Source of the DNA: Collinsella sp.
GTDB lineage: Bacteria > Actinomycetota > Coriobacteriia > Coriobacteriales > Coriobacteriaceae
Length of the DNA: 47,898 nt
Assembly (NCBI GenBank): GCA_019419585.1
Contig: DXZQ01000018.1
Location: 1 to 47,898 of the forward strand
Direction of reading: 5' to 3'
The notes beneath the pieces are model-generated. The model was not told the DNA's origin. It saw only the letters and a list, made by a program, of their open reading frames with translations, and did no database searches. The stretch's first letter is position 1; each line of letters begins with the position of its first letter. Position numbers and translations under genes: made by a program. Shown piece after piece: positions 16,597 through 25,381 of this stretch.

Positions 16597-17429
16597 GAAA
16601 GATCGTATCGGTCCTGAGCGCCGCTGTGCTTACGCTTACGCTGTGCGCCTGTTCTTCGGGATCTTCTACCTCTTCCATTACCGTCGCCGGCTCCACGACC
16701 TGCCTTCCTATCGCCGAGATTGCGGCCGAGGGCTTTAAGGAGGAGACCGGCATCGACGTGCTCGTTTCCGGTTTGGGTTCTTCCGCTGGCATCGAGGCCG
16801 TCAGCGCCGGCACGGCCGATATCGCCAGCTCCTCCCGTGGACTCAATCCCGACGAACAAGATCTGGGCCTGACTCCCATCGTCATTGCCCACGACGGTAT
16901 TGCGGTCATCGTGAACGACGATAACCCGGTCGATAACCTCTCGACCGAGCAGCTCCGCGATATTTACGCCGGCAAGATCACCAACTGGAAGGAAGTCGGC
17001 GGAGAGGACCTGAAGATCCAGGTCATCAACCGAGATGAGGCGTCCGGCACGCGTGAGGCTTTTCGCACCATCGTGATGGACGGCACCCCGTTCGATCGTC
17101 GCTCGGCCGTTCTTTCGGGCACGGGCCAAGTTCGCGACGTGGTATCTCGTTCGCGCGGTGCCATTGGCTACATTTCGCTGGGCTTCGTCGATAGCCTCAA
17201 CGCCAAGACCTCGGTCAAGGCCGTCTCGGTCAATCATGTTGAGGCGTCCGAGAAGACGGTCGCGAGTGGCGGCTATCCCATCTCGCGCGACCTTTACTTC
17301 TTTGTGAAGGGTGCGCCTTCGCAGCAGGCACAGGATTACATCGACTACGTCACGTCCGAAAAGATGGACAAGCAGATTCGCGAGGCGGGCTTTATCCCCG
17401 TCACCAACGACGAGAGGGGGAGTGAGTAG
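16593..17429 (+). CDS. pstS: phosphate ABC transporter, substrate-binding lipoprotein PstS
   Basis: A 278-residue extracellular phosphate-binding lipoprotein of the high-affinity Pst importer. The N-terminus is a lipoprotein signal with a lipobox ending LCAC (lipidated Cys20). The mature part has phosphate-loop sequences such as VAGSTTCLPIAEIAAEGF and SGTREAF, and two lobes typical of PBP-like proteins. Its ATG overlaps the pgeF TGA. The Cys at -3 of the lipobox region is slightly unusual but the overall signal is clear. pstC starts two bases after its stop. Confidence 0.93.
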   Translation: MRKIVSVLSAAVLTLTLCACSSGSSTSSITVAGSTTCLPIAEIAAEGFKEETGIDVLVSGLGSSAGIEAVSAGTADIASSSRGLNPDEQDLGLTPIVIAHDGIAVIVNDDNPVDNLSTEQLRDIYAGKITNWKEVGGEDLKIQVINRDEASGTREAFRTIVMDGTPFDRRSAVLSGTGQVRDVVSRSRGAIGYISLGFVDSLNAKTSVKAVSVNHVEASEKTVASGGYPISRDLYFFVKGAPSQQAQDYIDYVTSEKMDKQIREAGFIPVTNDERGSE

Positions 17430-17430
17430 C

Positions 17431-18357
17431 ATGGAAGCACAGGAAAACTCCCAGACTGAGCAGAATGTTCAGACGCCCAAGAAGCGCGAACTGGCGCTTG
17501 TATCGCGCAGTACCTATATCAAGGAGAAGGCGCTGCAGTGGATCTTCTTTGCCTGCGCGTTCTTGGCGGTCGTTACCGTCACCCTGATTTTTGTCTTTAC
17601 CACGTACTCGGCGCTGCCCGTCTTTACCGACATTGGCCTGGCGGACTTCTTTAGCTTTACGTGGGCGCCCTCTGAGGGCCACTACGGCATCATGTCGCTG
17701 CTGGCCGGCTCAGGTCTCGTGACCGTCGGTGCGCTCGCCATGGGTGTGCCCCTGGGCGTGGGCACGGCCGTGTATCTGGTCGAGATCGCCGGCAAGCGTG
17801 TGCGCAAGCTCATCAGCCCTGCCGTCGACCTGCTGGCGGGCATCCCTTCTATCATCTATGGCTTCTTTGGCATGATCATCATCCGTCCGTTTATCGCGCA
17901 GCTGACCGGTGGTCTTGGCTTTGGCGCACTGACGGCGTGGTTCGTGCTCGCCATCATGATCGTTCCCACCATCACCACGCTTACTATCGATGCCCTCAAT
18001 TCCATTCCCATGGGCATTCGCGAGGCATCGTATGCCATGGGCGCCACCAAGTGGCAGACCATCTATAAGGTCGTGCTACCTGCCGCCAAGCTGGGTATCG
18101 TTGATGCCATCGTGCTGGGTATGGGCCGTGCCATCGGTGAGACCATGGCCGTGCTCATGGTCGTGGGTAACGCTCCGGTCATCCCGGACAGCATCTCGAG
18201 CCCCATTTCGACGCTTACGAGTCAGATCGCGCTCGACATGAGCTACTCCTCGGGCCTGCATCGTTCGGCGCTGTTTGGCATGGGAGTGGTCCTGTTTATC
18301 ATCTCCGCCGCACTGGTGGGTACTGTCCGTCTGCTTTCCAAGAAGAAGAGGGGGTAG
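17431..18357 (+). CDS. pstC: phosphate ABC transporter permease PstC
   Basis: Integral membrane half-permease of the Pst importer, 308 residues. A soluble N-terminus of about 30 residues is followed by about six membrane segments. The EAA-type cytoplasmic loop that contacts PstB is visible (REASYAMGATKWQTIYKVVLPA, split here as REASYAMGATKWQ then TIYKVVLPA). ATG 17431 follows GAGAGGGGGAG; the start is separated from the pstS stop by one base. PstC is called over PstA because of the gene order and the family's PSIIYGFFGM segment. Confidence 0.93.
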   Translation: MEAQENSQTEQNVQTPKKRELALVSRSTYIKEKALQWIFFACAFLAVVTVTLIFVFTTYSALPVFTDIGLADFFSFTWAPSEGHYGIMSLLAGSGLVTVGALAMGVPLGVGTAVYLVEIAGKRVRKLISPAVDLLAGIPSIIYGFFGMIIIRPFIAQLTGGLGFGALTAWFVLAIMIVPTITTLTIDALNSIPMGIREASYAMGATKWQTIYKVVLPAAKLGIVDAIVLGMGRAIGETMAVLMVVGNAPVIPDSISSPISTLTSQIALDMSYSSGLHRSALFGMGVVLFIISAALVGTVRLLSKKKRG

Positions 18358-18360
18358 GCT

Positions 18361-19266
18361 ATGTCCGATTCCGTTGACACGACGGTCGATACGACCTCGT
18401 CGCGCGAGCGCATCAAGCGTGCCCTTTCCCACGGCAAGAAGGGTCGCATTAACAAAGACCTGTCCAACAAGATCATGCTCGGCGTGTTCCGTGCCGCGGC
18501 ATACATCACCACGCTGGTGCTGGTCGCTATTATCGCCTACGTGGTCATTAACGGCCTGCCGCATATCTCGCTCGACTTTATCTTCGGTTGGCCCCAGGGC
18601 GTCAACGCCGAGGGTGGAATTTGGCCCACGATCGTCTCGACCGTCTATGTGACGGCGCTCGCCATGCTTATCTGCACGCCGATCGCTGTGCTGGCAGCCG
18701 TCTATCTTGCCGAGTACGCCAAGCAGGGCAAGGTCGTCGAGCTCATTCGCTACGCTGCTGACGCTTTGGCCTCGGTGCCCTCCATCGTTATGGGCCTGTT
18801 TGGCTACGCCTTGTTTGTCGAGGCCATGGGCCTGGGTCTTTCGATGGTCTCTGCCGCTCTGGCACTCGCGCTCTTGATGCTTCCCATCGTCATGCGCACC
18901 ACCGAAGAGGCCATTCGCGCCGTTCCGCGCTATATCCGTTGGGGTGCGTACGGCCTGGGAGCCACCAAGTGGCAGGTGGTCTCCAAGATCGTGCTTCCTT
19001 CTGCCTTTGGCCGTATTGCCACGGGCATCGTCCTCGCCATCGGCCGCGCCATTGGCGAGACCGCGGTGGTGCTCTACACCATGGGTCAGGCCATCAATCT
19101 ACCTATTTCGCCGCTCGATTCCGGCCGCCCCATGACGGTTCACCTGTACCTGCTTGCCAACGACGGCATCAACATGAACGCAGCCTACGGCACCGCGCTC
19201 TTGCTGATGGTGATCATTCTGGCCTTCAACCTGTTTGCGCGCTTCCTGTCGCGCAAGCGTCGCTAG
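18361..19266 (+). CDS. pstA: phosphate ABC transporter permease PstA
   Basis: Second Pst permease subunit, 301 residues with about six membrane segments. It shares the permease loop pattern RWGAYGLGATKWQVVSKIVL with PstC and forms a heterodimer with it. Typical PstA sequence includes LDFIFGWPQG near the first external loop and GRAIGETAVVLYTMG near the fifth segment. The start is three bases after the pstC stop, inside a compact operon. The C-terminus ends in a short basic tail. Confidence 0.93.
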   Translation: MSDSVDTTVDTTSSRERIKRALSHGKKGRINKDLSNKIMLGVFRAAAYITTLVLVAIIAYVVINGLPHISLDFIFGWPQGVNAEGGIWPTIVSTVYVTALAMLICTPIAVLAAVYLAEYAKQGKVVELIRYAADALASVPSIVMGLFGYALFVEAMGLGLSMVSAALALALLMLPIVMRTTEEAIRAVPRYIRWGAYGLGATKWQVVSKIVLPSAFGRIATGIVLAIGRAIGETAVVLYTMGQAINLPISPLDSGRPMTVHLYLLANDGINMNAAYGTALLLMVIILAFNLFARFLSRKRR

Positions 19267-19278
19267 TTAAGGAGTCCC

Positions 19279-20082
<804 letters not shown>

Positions 20083-20174
20083 TCGGTGCGACTAGTCCCA
20101 AGCCGATCGGACCTAGTCCGGTGCGTATTCACTGTGCGGGCGGCATGACCGCACCCAACTGATTGGAGTGAACC

Positions 20175-21032
20175 ATGCGCAAACTGTTTTCCCGTCAGCT
20201 CGTCGAGGCCCGTCACGAGATGCTGAGCATCTATGAGGCCGTCGATCTGGCCCTCCACGATGCCGTGAAGGCCTATGTGACCGACGACCGCAAGCTCGCC
20301 ACCAAGACCAAGAAGCGCACGCTTTCGATTGACGCGCGCTGCGCCAACCTGGAGGCCGTCTGCTACAACCTGATCGCCACGCAGTCACCGGTTGCTTCCG
20401 ACTTCCGCCTGCTTCAGACGATCATCTACGTCGACTTTAACCTGCAGCGCATGACCGATAAGGTCCGTCAGATCTGCCGTGCCACGCGTCATATGATCAA
20501 GGCCGACATCTCGCTGCCCCAGGAGCTTGTCGGCACGGTCGAGGCCGAGGCTGAGGCCGTGTACCAGGTGCTAGGCTCGTCGCTTTCTGCGCTCGTCACC
20601 AACGACATGTCCATCATTTGCAACCTGGCCGTCGAGGACGAGCCGGTGCATGCGGCATACGAGAAGTTCTTCCGCGCCTTTAACCGTATGGATACGGGCG
20701 ACTTTATGGACGATGACAGCAACTACGACGACCTGCGCCGCGCCATCATGGTTTCGCGCTACTTGGATCGCATTGCCTCGATCTCTATCGATGCCGCCTG
20801 CCGTCTGACCTTCCTTTTGACCGGACAGCGCATGACTGCCGGCGATATCGCCCGTGTGGACGAGGATGAGCTCGAGAGCATGCGCGTGCCTTCGGGCGAG
20901 GGTGTTATCATGAGGCCCGCCGTCGACGCGCGCTACGTTGCCAAGGTGCCCGCCAACGAGGTCAGCGAGGGTCTTCGCTACCTGCTCGATCATCTTGAGG
21001 ACGAGGACGATGGCGAGGACGACGAGGAGTAA
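20175..21032 (+). CDS. phoU: phosphate signalling protein PhoU
   Basis: PhoU is a helical cytoplasmic protein that binds PstB and, where present, the PhoR kinase, and damps phosphate uptake. The 285-residue protein has two three-helix repeats with RKLFSRQLVEARHEM at the start and a metal-site-like pattern (FRLLQTIIYVDFNLQRM). It is longer than the usual 215-240 residues owing to an extra C-terminal region with an acidic tail. The 92-base gap after pstB contains a small hairpin (GTGCGG 20134-20139 with CCGCAC 20149-20154). No phoR/phoB pair is present in the window. Confidence 0.9.
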   Translation: MRKLFSRQLVEARHEMLSIYEAVDLALHDAVKAYVTDDRKLATKTKKRTLSIDARCANLEAVCYNLIATQSPVASDFRLLQTIIYVDFNLQRMTDKVRQICRATRHMIKADISLPQELVGTVEAEAEAVYQVLGSSLSALVTNDMSIICNLAVEDEPVHAAYEKFFRAFNRMDTGDFMDDDSNYDDLRRAIMVSRYLDRIASISIDAACRLTFLLTGQRMTAGDIARVDEDELESMRVPSGEGVIMRPAVDARYVAKVPANEVSEGLRYLLDHLEDEDDGEDDEE

Positions 21033-21069
21033 GTGACCCCGTTCGTCGAAAGATTGTAAATACCTAAGT

Positions 21070-21108
21070 GAGCGCGGCCTTGCACATGCGGGACCGCGCT
21101 CTTGCGTT
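21070..21108 (+). terminator. hairpin after phoU, probable terminator
   Basis: GAGCGCGG (21070-21077) pairs perfectly with CCGCGCTC (21094-21101) across a 16-nt loop. The following T content is poor (TTGCGTT), so termination may be partial. It separates the pst unit from yggS. Confidence 0.5.
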
Positions 21109-21151
21109 AGCATGGGACTACTTGTTTGGCTGTCAGCGGAGGCGATTAGCA

Positions 21152-21889
21152 ATGGATAACTATTTGGACTTGATGCGCGCTCGCCGCGAGCAGATTCTGG
21201 AACGTTTTTATGCGGCGCTCGATCGCGCGGGCCGCCCCCACGACGCCGCGCGCCTCATTGCCGTGTCCAAGACCGTTGGTGTCGATGAGACCGTTGCCGC
21301 CATCCAGGCGGGGTATCGCCATTTTGCCGAGAACCGCCCGCAGGAGCTGGTTCGCAAGCTCACGGGTCTGGCGGAGCATCCGGAGCTGCCCGAGGTGCGC
21401 TTCGATATGATCGGCAACCTGCAGACCAATAAGATCAATGCGGTGCTGGGCTCAGCCGAGCTGATTCACTCGGTGGGTTCGCTGCATCTGGCACAGGCGA
21501 TCTCGAGCCGTGCTGTCCGCAAGATTGAGGCAGGCGAGCTCGCCGTCCTCCAGCGTGTGCTCATTGAGGTCAATGTGAGTGGTGAGGAGTCGAAGGGAGG
21601 CTTTTCGCCCGATGAGATTCGCGCCGCCGCGGGTGAGCTTGCGGAGCTTGAGGGAATTTGCGTGCAGGGGCTTATGACTATGGCGCCCCGGGGGAATAAG
21701 GATGTGGCACGCCGCACCTTTGCGGGGCTTCGTGAGCTGAGGGATGAGCTGGAGGCGGCGCATCCCGATTTGAACCTGCCTGAGCTTTCCTGCGGCATGA
21801 GCGAGGACTTTGAGCCTGCCCTTGAGGAGGGCTCTACGCTCGTTCGCCTGGGCAGGGTAGTATTTAGCCCGGAGTTTGCAGTAAAATAA
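21152..21889 (+). CDS. yggS: YggS/PLPBP family pyridoxal-phosphate homeostasis protein
   Basis: A 245-residue PLP-binding protein of the alanine-racemase-fold, single-domain type; members balance vitamin B6 pools and have no settled enzymatic reaction. The PLP lysine lies in LIAVSKTVG (Lys40). FAENRPQEL and the DMIGNLQTNK segment correspond to conserved family positions (HFIGxLQxNK). The ATG at 21152 has GGAGG (21138-21142) nine bases upstream. yggS is regularly found between pgeF and sepF in actinobacteria; here the pst module stands between pgeF and yggS. Confidence 0.92.
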   Translation: MDNYLDLMRARREQILERFYAALDRAGRPHDAARLIAVSKTVGVDETVAAIQAGYRHFAENRPQELVRKLTGLAEHPELPEVRFDMIGNLQTNKINAVLGSAELIHSVGSLHLAQAISSRAVRKIEAGELAVLQRVLIEVNVSGEESKGGFSPDEIRAAAGELAELEGICVQGLMTMAPRGNKDVARRTFAGLRELRDELEAAHPDLNLPELSCGMSEDFEPALEEGSTLVRLGRVVFSPEFAVK

Positions 21890-21949
21890 GGCTCTGAAGT
21901 GCGCACTGATTATCGGGGCGCCTGCACTAAACCGCGAGAGGACACAACC

Positions 21950-22672
21950 ATGGGCTTCCTTGACGAGATTAAAAATAAGATGCACCTGGGCGGCCAGCAG
22001 GGTTACGACCAGGGTTATGGCCAGGACGACGACTACGGCTACGATGACGGCTATGACGATGGTTATCAGGGCAACGGCTACAGCGGTGCTTCGGGCGAGG
22101 GCTTCTACACCCAAGACGAGCCGAGCAACGGCCTGCTTGGTCAGACGCGCCGTGGTGAAGCTGAGTCGGTTGCCGTGTATACGCGCTCCGGTCAGCTGGT
22201 CGGCGATGACTCCCGCCATGCCACGACGTATAACCCGCCTTCGCGCTCGCAGGACAGCGTTGCGAGCGGTTATCGTCCTGGTGCCTATGACACGCCGTCG
22301 AGCTACGCCGAGAACACCCGCGCCCGTGCCGCCGCTGCGCCCGCGCCTGCGCCGAGCGATGCCTCGGCCTATGCGAGCAATATCATCAACGCCACGCCGC
22401 AGCTGCCGGCCTATGTTCTGCGCCCCGAGAGCTATGACGACGTAGAGACCGTGGTACGCCGCGTTCGCACCAAGCAGCCTGTCGCACTGATTTTTGTGGG
22501 CGTACGCACCGAAGTTGCCAAGCGCGTCTTGGACTTCTCTTACGGCTTTGCCTGCGGTCTGGGCGCCACGGTCAAGGAGGTAGGCGACCGCGTGTTCATG
22601 GTGCTGCCCGCCGGTTGCGAGGTCAAAGATTCCGATCTCAAGAAGCTTCGTGCCGACGGCTACCTTAAGTAA
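21950..22672 (+). CDS. sepF: cell division protein SepF
   Basis: SepF anchors FtsZ filaments to the membrane and replaces FtsA in many Gram-positive bacteria. The 240-residue protein has an N-terminal amphipathic anchor (MGFLDEIKNKMHLG), a long Tyr/Gly/Asp-rich linker with GYD/GYG repeats (about 17-50), then the conserved SepF fold (about 155-240) with a VALIFVGVRTEVAKRVLDF core and GFACGL. The ATG at 21950 follows GAGAGGAC. Its TAA stop lies in the same reading frame as yggT, with only seven codons between the stop and the yggT start proposed here. Confidence 0.93.
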   Translation: MGFLDEIKNKMHLGGQQGYDQGYGQDDDYGYDDGYDDGYQGNGYSGASGEGFYTQDEPSNGLLGQTRRGEAESVAVYTRSGQLVGDDSRHATTYNPPSRSQDSVASGYRPGAYDTPSSYAENTRARAAAAPAPAPSDASAYASNIINATPQLPAYVLRPESYDDVETVVRRVRTKQPVALIFVGVRTEVAKRVLDFSYGFACGLGATVKEVGDRVFMVLPAGCEVKDSDLKKLRADGYLK

Positions 22673-22693
22673 AGACAAGACGAGGAGATTCCC

Positions 22694-22975
22694 ATCAACA
22701 TCTACACTATCGTCCAGCTGGTCAACACGCTGTTCAACTTCTATTCCACGCTCATTGTCGTCTACTGCTTTATGACGTGGATTCCCATGAAGCAGGGTGG
22801 TTTGCTTCAGGATATTGCCGCGGTGCTTGATAGCGTGTGCGGTCCGTGGCTCAACCTGTTCCGTCGTTTCATCCCGCCGATGGGCGGTATCGATTTTTCG
22901 CCGGTCGTTGCGATTATTGCGTTACAGTTGGTGCAGAGGCTGGTTCTGCAGCTTCTTATAGGTATACTCGTGTAG
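22694..22975 (+). CDS. yggT: YggT family membrane protein, apparent ATC start
   Basis: A 93-residue protein with two hydrophobic helices and the family's central stretch WLNLFRRFIPPMGGIDFSPV. Starting at the first ATG (22772) would remove the conserved first helix (IVQLVNTLFNFYSTLIVVYC). Between the in-frame sepF stop (22670-22672) and that ATG there is no ATG, GTG or TTG. ATC at 22694 stands six bases after GAGGAG (22682-22687), an ideal spacing, and differs from ATG by one base. ATT at 22688 is too close to the ribosome site. YggT proteins of this neighbourhood are linked to division and osmotic behaviour, but the function is not settled. Confidence 0.75.
   Translation: MNIYTIVQLVNTLFNFYSTLIVVYCFMTWIPMKQGGLLQDIAAVLDSVCGPWLNLFRRFIPPMGGIDFSPVVAIIALQLVQRLVLQLLIGILV
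22963..22968 (+). promoter_or_regulatory. candidate -10 element for divIVA
   Basis: TATACT (22963-22968), inside the last codons of yggT, is a good -10 hexamer about 68 bp before the divIVA start. TGGTTC (22941-22946) stands at 16-bp spacing as a weak -35. The 60-bp gap to divIVA would then be a short untranslated leader. Confidence 0.4.
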
Positions 22976-23035
22976 AACTGACTTAGTAACTTACGTCGGG
23001 CGTGTAGCGCCGAGGCGATGAAAAGGAGACTTGTT

Positions 23036-23710
23036 ATGGCTATTACCCCTGCAGACATCCAGGCTCAGACTTTCTCTGAGGCCAAGCGTGGCTACGATCC
23101 TGCCGAGGTCGACGTCTTCTTGGAGACACTGTCCTCCGAGGTTGACGCTATGCTCGCTAAGATCGTCGACCTTAAGGGTCGTCTGACTGCTACCGAGCAG
23201 CAGCTTGCCGATGCGCAGGCTCAGCTTGCCCAGGCTCAGGATGCCACCGCCCAAGCCGTTCCTGCCGCCCCCGTGGCTGCTCCCGCCCCTGACTTCTCCG
23301 CTCAGGAGCGCCAGATTTCCGCTGCCCTGATCGCTGCCCAGCAGACCGCTGAGACCATCGTCAACGATGCCAACGAGAATGCTGAGCGTATCCGCAACGA
23401 GGCTGACGCCAAGGCCCGCGAGGTTATCCGCCAGGCTCTGACCGAAAAGCAGGCCGAGCTCGAGGAGATCGATCGTCTCAAGGCTTCTCGTGAGGAGTTC
23501 AAGGCCGAGTATCTCAAGCTCATCCAGCACTTCATGGACGATGCCCAGAACTCCTTCCCGGCCGATCTCATGGCCTCCACGCCGGTCGGTTCTGCCGCTT
23601 CTCCTGCGGTGACTGTTCCCGCCGAGCCGCTGCCCGTCGCTGATCCGGTTGTCCCCGTGGCCGATCCCTTCGCCCCGATCGACATTTTTGCTGCCGACGA
23701 CCTGGACTAA
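23036..23710 (+). CDS. divIVA: DivIVA/Wag31-type polar and septal scaffold
   Basis: A 224-residue DivIVA-domain protein that binds curved membrane at poles and septa. The N-terminal lipid-binding domain reads MAITPADIQAQTFSEAKRGY, with the Phe and Arg/Lys side chains used for membrane insertion, followed by DPAEVDVFLETL. A coiled coil (about 35-65) is split by an Ala/Pro linker, and a second coiled coil spans about 85-175. The C-terminus is Pro/Val/Ala-rich and acidic. ATG 23036 follows AAGGAG (23023-23028). It is the last plus-strand gene of the 23.6-kb co-directional block. Confidence 0.93.
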   Translation: MAITPADIQAQTFSEAKRGYDPAEVDVFLETLSSEVDAMLAKIVDLKGRLTATEQQLADAQAQLAQAQDATAQAVPAAPVAAPAPDFSAQERQISAALIAAQQTAETIVNDANENAERIRNEADAKAREVIRQALTEKQAELEEIDRLKASREEFKAEYLKLIQHFMDDAQNSFPADLMASTPVGSAASPAVTVPAEPLPVADPVVPVADPFAPIDIFAADDLD

Positions 23711-23736
23711 CATTCGGCCTACAATTTAGTGCCTAG

Positions 23737-23766
23737 AAAGGACCTGCAGCTTGCGGGTCCTTTTTT
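23737..23766 (+). terminator. rho-independent terminator after divIVA
   Basis: AAAGGACC (23737-23744) pairs with GGTCCTTT (23756-23763), the stem continues inside with GC (23746-23747 with 23753-23754), and six T follow. It ends the division block. Confidence 0.88.
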
Positions 23767-23791
23767 ATGACTGTGCCGGGGTGCGTAACAT

Positions 23792-23829
23792 AAAAAACCG
23801 AGCCCTGCACATAATGGTGCAGAACTCGG
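23792..23829 (-). terminator. terminator for the minus-strand nitroreductase gene
   Basis: On the minus strand CCGAG..CTGCAC pairs with GTGCAG..CTCGG (23825-23829/23817-23822 with 23805-23810/23798-23802) and is followed by six T (23797-23792). It faces the divIVA terminator, giving a convergent pair. Confidence 0.82.
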
Positions 23830-23849
23830 CGAACGGGCGAGCAGTCAAA

Positions 23850-23882
23850 GGTAGGTTTTAAGGCATGTCCCAAAAATCTACT
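23850..23882 (-). repeat. palindromic intergenic repeat, copy 1
   Basis: The 22 bases 23861-23882 are an exact reverse complement of 44310-44331. Read on the minus strand, GTAGATTTT pairs with AAAACCTAC farther on (one A/C mismatch) around a TGGGACATGCCT-containing loop. The element supplies the TAG stop of the nitroreductase gene. It looks like a REP-type mobile or structural repeat of this genome. Confidence 0.75.
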
Positions 23883-24408
23883 TGAGGAGGAAGTCGGGGA
23901 GGGGAATGGTACGGGCCTCGCGATGCTCGGGATCGGCGATGTGGTCGGCAGGATATCCGCAGACGAGCATGTGATAGGGATAGACGCCCTTGGGCAGATT
24001 GAACTGCTCCTGTGCCACCTCAGGCTTAAAATGGCATACCCAGCACGTTCCCAGGCCCCGCTCGGTGGCCTCCATCATCATCTGGTCGCACACGATGGAC
24101 GTATCGATTTCACTGGAATTCATCTGGTCATACGGGCGCACCCAAGCATCATCGGTAGCGCTGCAAATAAGGAAGACAAGCGGAGCTCCAAAGATAGACC
24201 CATCACGAGCAAACCGAGGCTGACAAGCAGCAGCCTTCTCCAACAGCTCAGGCGTATCCAGCACCATCACACGGGCTGGATGATTATTACAAGCAGAAGG
24301 AGCAATACGCCCAGCCTCAACAATGGCATCCACCACAGCCTGCTCAACAGAACGGTCCTCAAAAGAACGACAAGAATACCGACTACGAGCCAGATCCAAA
24401 TAAGACAT
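23878..24408 (-). CDS. nitroreductase family protein
   Basis: A 176-residue FMN-dependent oxidoreductase of the nitroreductase superfamily. The N-terminus MSYLDLARSRYSCRSFEDR is the standard opening of the fold, with the RYSCRSF FMN-phosphate site, then IAPSACNNHPARVMVL (about 39-54), and the late GLGTCWVCHF segment. The Cys pair near the middle and the Cys-rich sequence are common in anaerobe members. Substrate cannot be read from sequence. ATG 24408 follows AGGAGG seven bases upstream. The stop codon is contributed by an intergenic repeat, and the coding strand is T/G-skewed toward the 5' end. Confidence 0.85.
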   Translation of the reverse strand: MSYLDLARSRYSCRSFEDRSVEQAVVDAIVEAGRIAPSACNNHPARVMVLDTPELLEKAAACQPRFARDGSIFGAPLVFLICSATDDAWVRPYDQMNSSEIDTSIVCDQMMMEATERGLGTCWVCHFKPEVAQEQFNLPKGVYPYHMLVCGYPADHIADPEHREARTIPLPDFLLK

Positions 24409-24440
24409 ACAAGCCCTCCTAAAATTAAAAATCAAACAAA

Positions 24441-24566
24441 CCAAAAGTAACCCAAAGAGTACCCAAAGCAGCAATCAGCCAAACGCTCATCAAGGGCCAA
24501 AGTGTCCGAACGGATACCAAAGGTCCCTTCAGCCAAACCCCCGTCGCGCTAAATCTATCAGCCAAA
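24441..24566. other. strand-skewed CCAAA-rich stretch upstream of the nitroreductase gene
   Basis: Eight CCAAA words occur in about 125 bp on the plus strand (TTTGG on the minus strand), three of them as TTTGGCTGA. There is little G or T on the plus strand. No open reading frame of note, no clear tandem unit and no promoter were recognised. Confidence 0.5.
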
Positions 24567-24578
24567 GTTCCCAATGGT

Positions 24579-24686
24579 GGTACGTAAGGCGAAGGGCCGG
24601 CCACGGTTTACTTTCGAACGACTCTGCAAAGCAGCCGGAGTGAGAAAGCAAACCGTGGCCGGCCCTTCGCCGCCGGGACACGTACC
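24579..24686. repeat. long inverted repeat (108 bp) downstream of the DUF47 gene
   Basis: A 22-bp perfect arm (24588-24609 with 24650-24671), extended inward by CTTTC/GAAAG after one mismatch and outward by GGTACGT/ACGTACC (24579-24585, 24680-24686). The centre holds a small CTGC/GCAG fold. It begins six bases after the minus-strand stop of the DUF47 gene, so its RNA would be a very stable 3' hairpin. A similar element lies at 38743-38865. Confidence 0.85.
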
Positions 24687-24691
24687 CCCAA

Positions 24692-25315
24692 TTAACTGTT
24701 CTTCATGACAATCGAATCCACGACATCGGCCACATTCTCGCAGCAGTCGGCGCAGTACTCCAGGAAGGCGTACACGTCACGCCAAGCGATGACCTCGAGC
24801 GGGTCCTTGCCGTTAACGTGCAGGTTGCGCATGGCGTTGATATAGAGCTCGTCGGCCTCGGACTCGATGGTGTTGATCTGGATGACGAGCTCGCGCAGGG
24901 TCTTGGACTTGCGGTAGTTGGGCAGCTCGATCATCAGGTCCTTCATGGCGCGACAGGCATCGGTTACCTTGTGGGCGATGACGGTGGCGTCGGGATGGAT
25001 GCTCTGAATGTTGGTGAAGTAGACGCGCTGCACGACGCCCTCGATACGGTCGAGCACGGTATCGAGCGAACAGCTCATCAGGTTCAGATCCTCGCGCTCG
25101 AGCGGGGTGATAAAGGCGGTGAGCAGGGCGTCCTCGAGCTCATGGTGCTTCTTGTCCGCCGCGTGCTCAATCGCATGCATCTTCTCGAGCATATCGTGAA
25201 TCTTCGCGGGATCGAAGTTCTCAAAAATCTGGGTAAGCAGCTCGGCGGCCTGGACGGCGAGGTCGGCGCAAGCGACGTAGTTGTCAAAGTAGAACGAATC
25301 GGGTTTCTTTGCCAT
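24692..25315 (-). CDS. DUF47 (PhoU-like) phosphate transport accessory protein
   Basis: A 207-residue all-helical protein of the DUF47/TIGR00153 family, distant from PhoU, that is regularly encoded beside PiT permeases and is thought to regulate them. Visible features are the early FDNYVACADLAVQAAELL helix, HAIEHAADKKHHEL (metal-site-like E/H pattern), TPLEREDLNLM and the final region YCADCCENVADVVDSIV. AAAGGACC precedes the ATG at 25315. It follows the PiT gene by 66 bases on the minus strand and is probably co-transcribed. Confidence 0.88.
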   Translation of the reverse strand: MAKKPDSFYFDNYVACADLAVQAAELLTQIFENFDPAKIHDMLEKMHAIEHAADKKHHELEDALLTAFITPLEREDLNLMSCSLDTVLDRIEGVVQRVYFTNIQSIHPDATVIAHKVTDACRAMKDLMIELPNYRKSKTLRELVIQINTIESEADELYINAMRNLHVNGKDPLEVIAWRDVYAFLEYCADCCENVADVVDSIVMKNS

Positions 25316-25381
25316 GGGTGGTCCTTTCGAGGTAAAGACGGGTGGACGAGGTATTGCGGTCCGGATGGACGCTCGGTTTGA

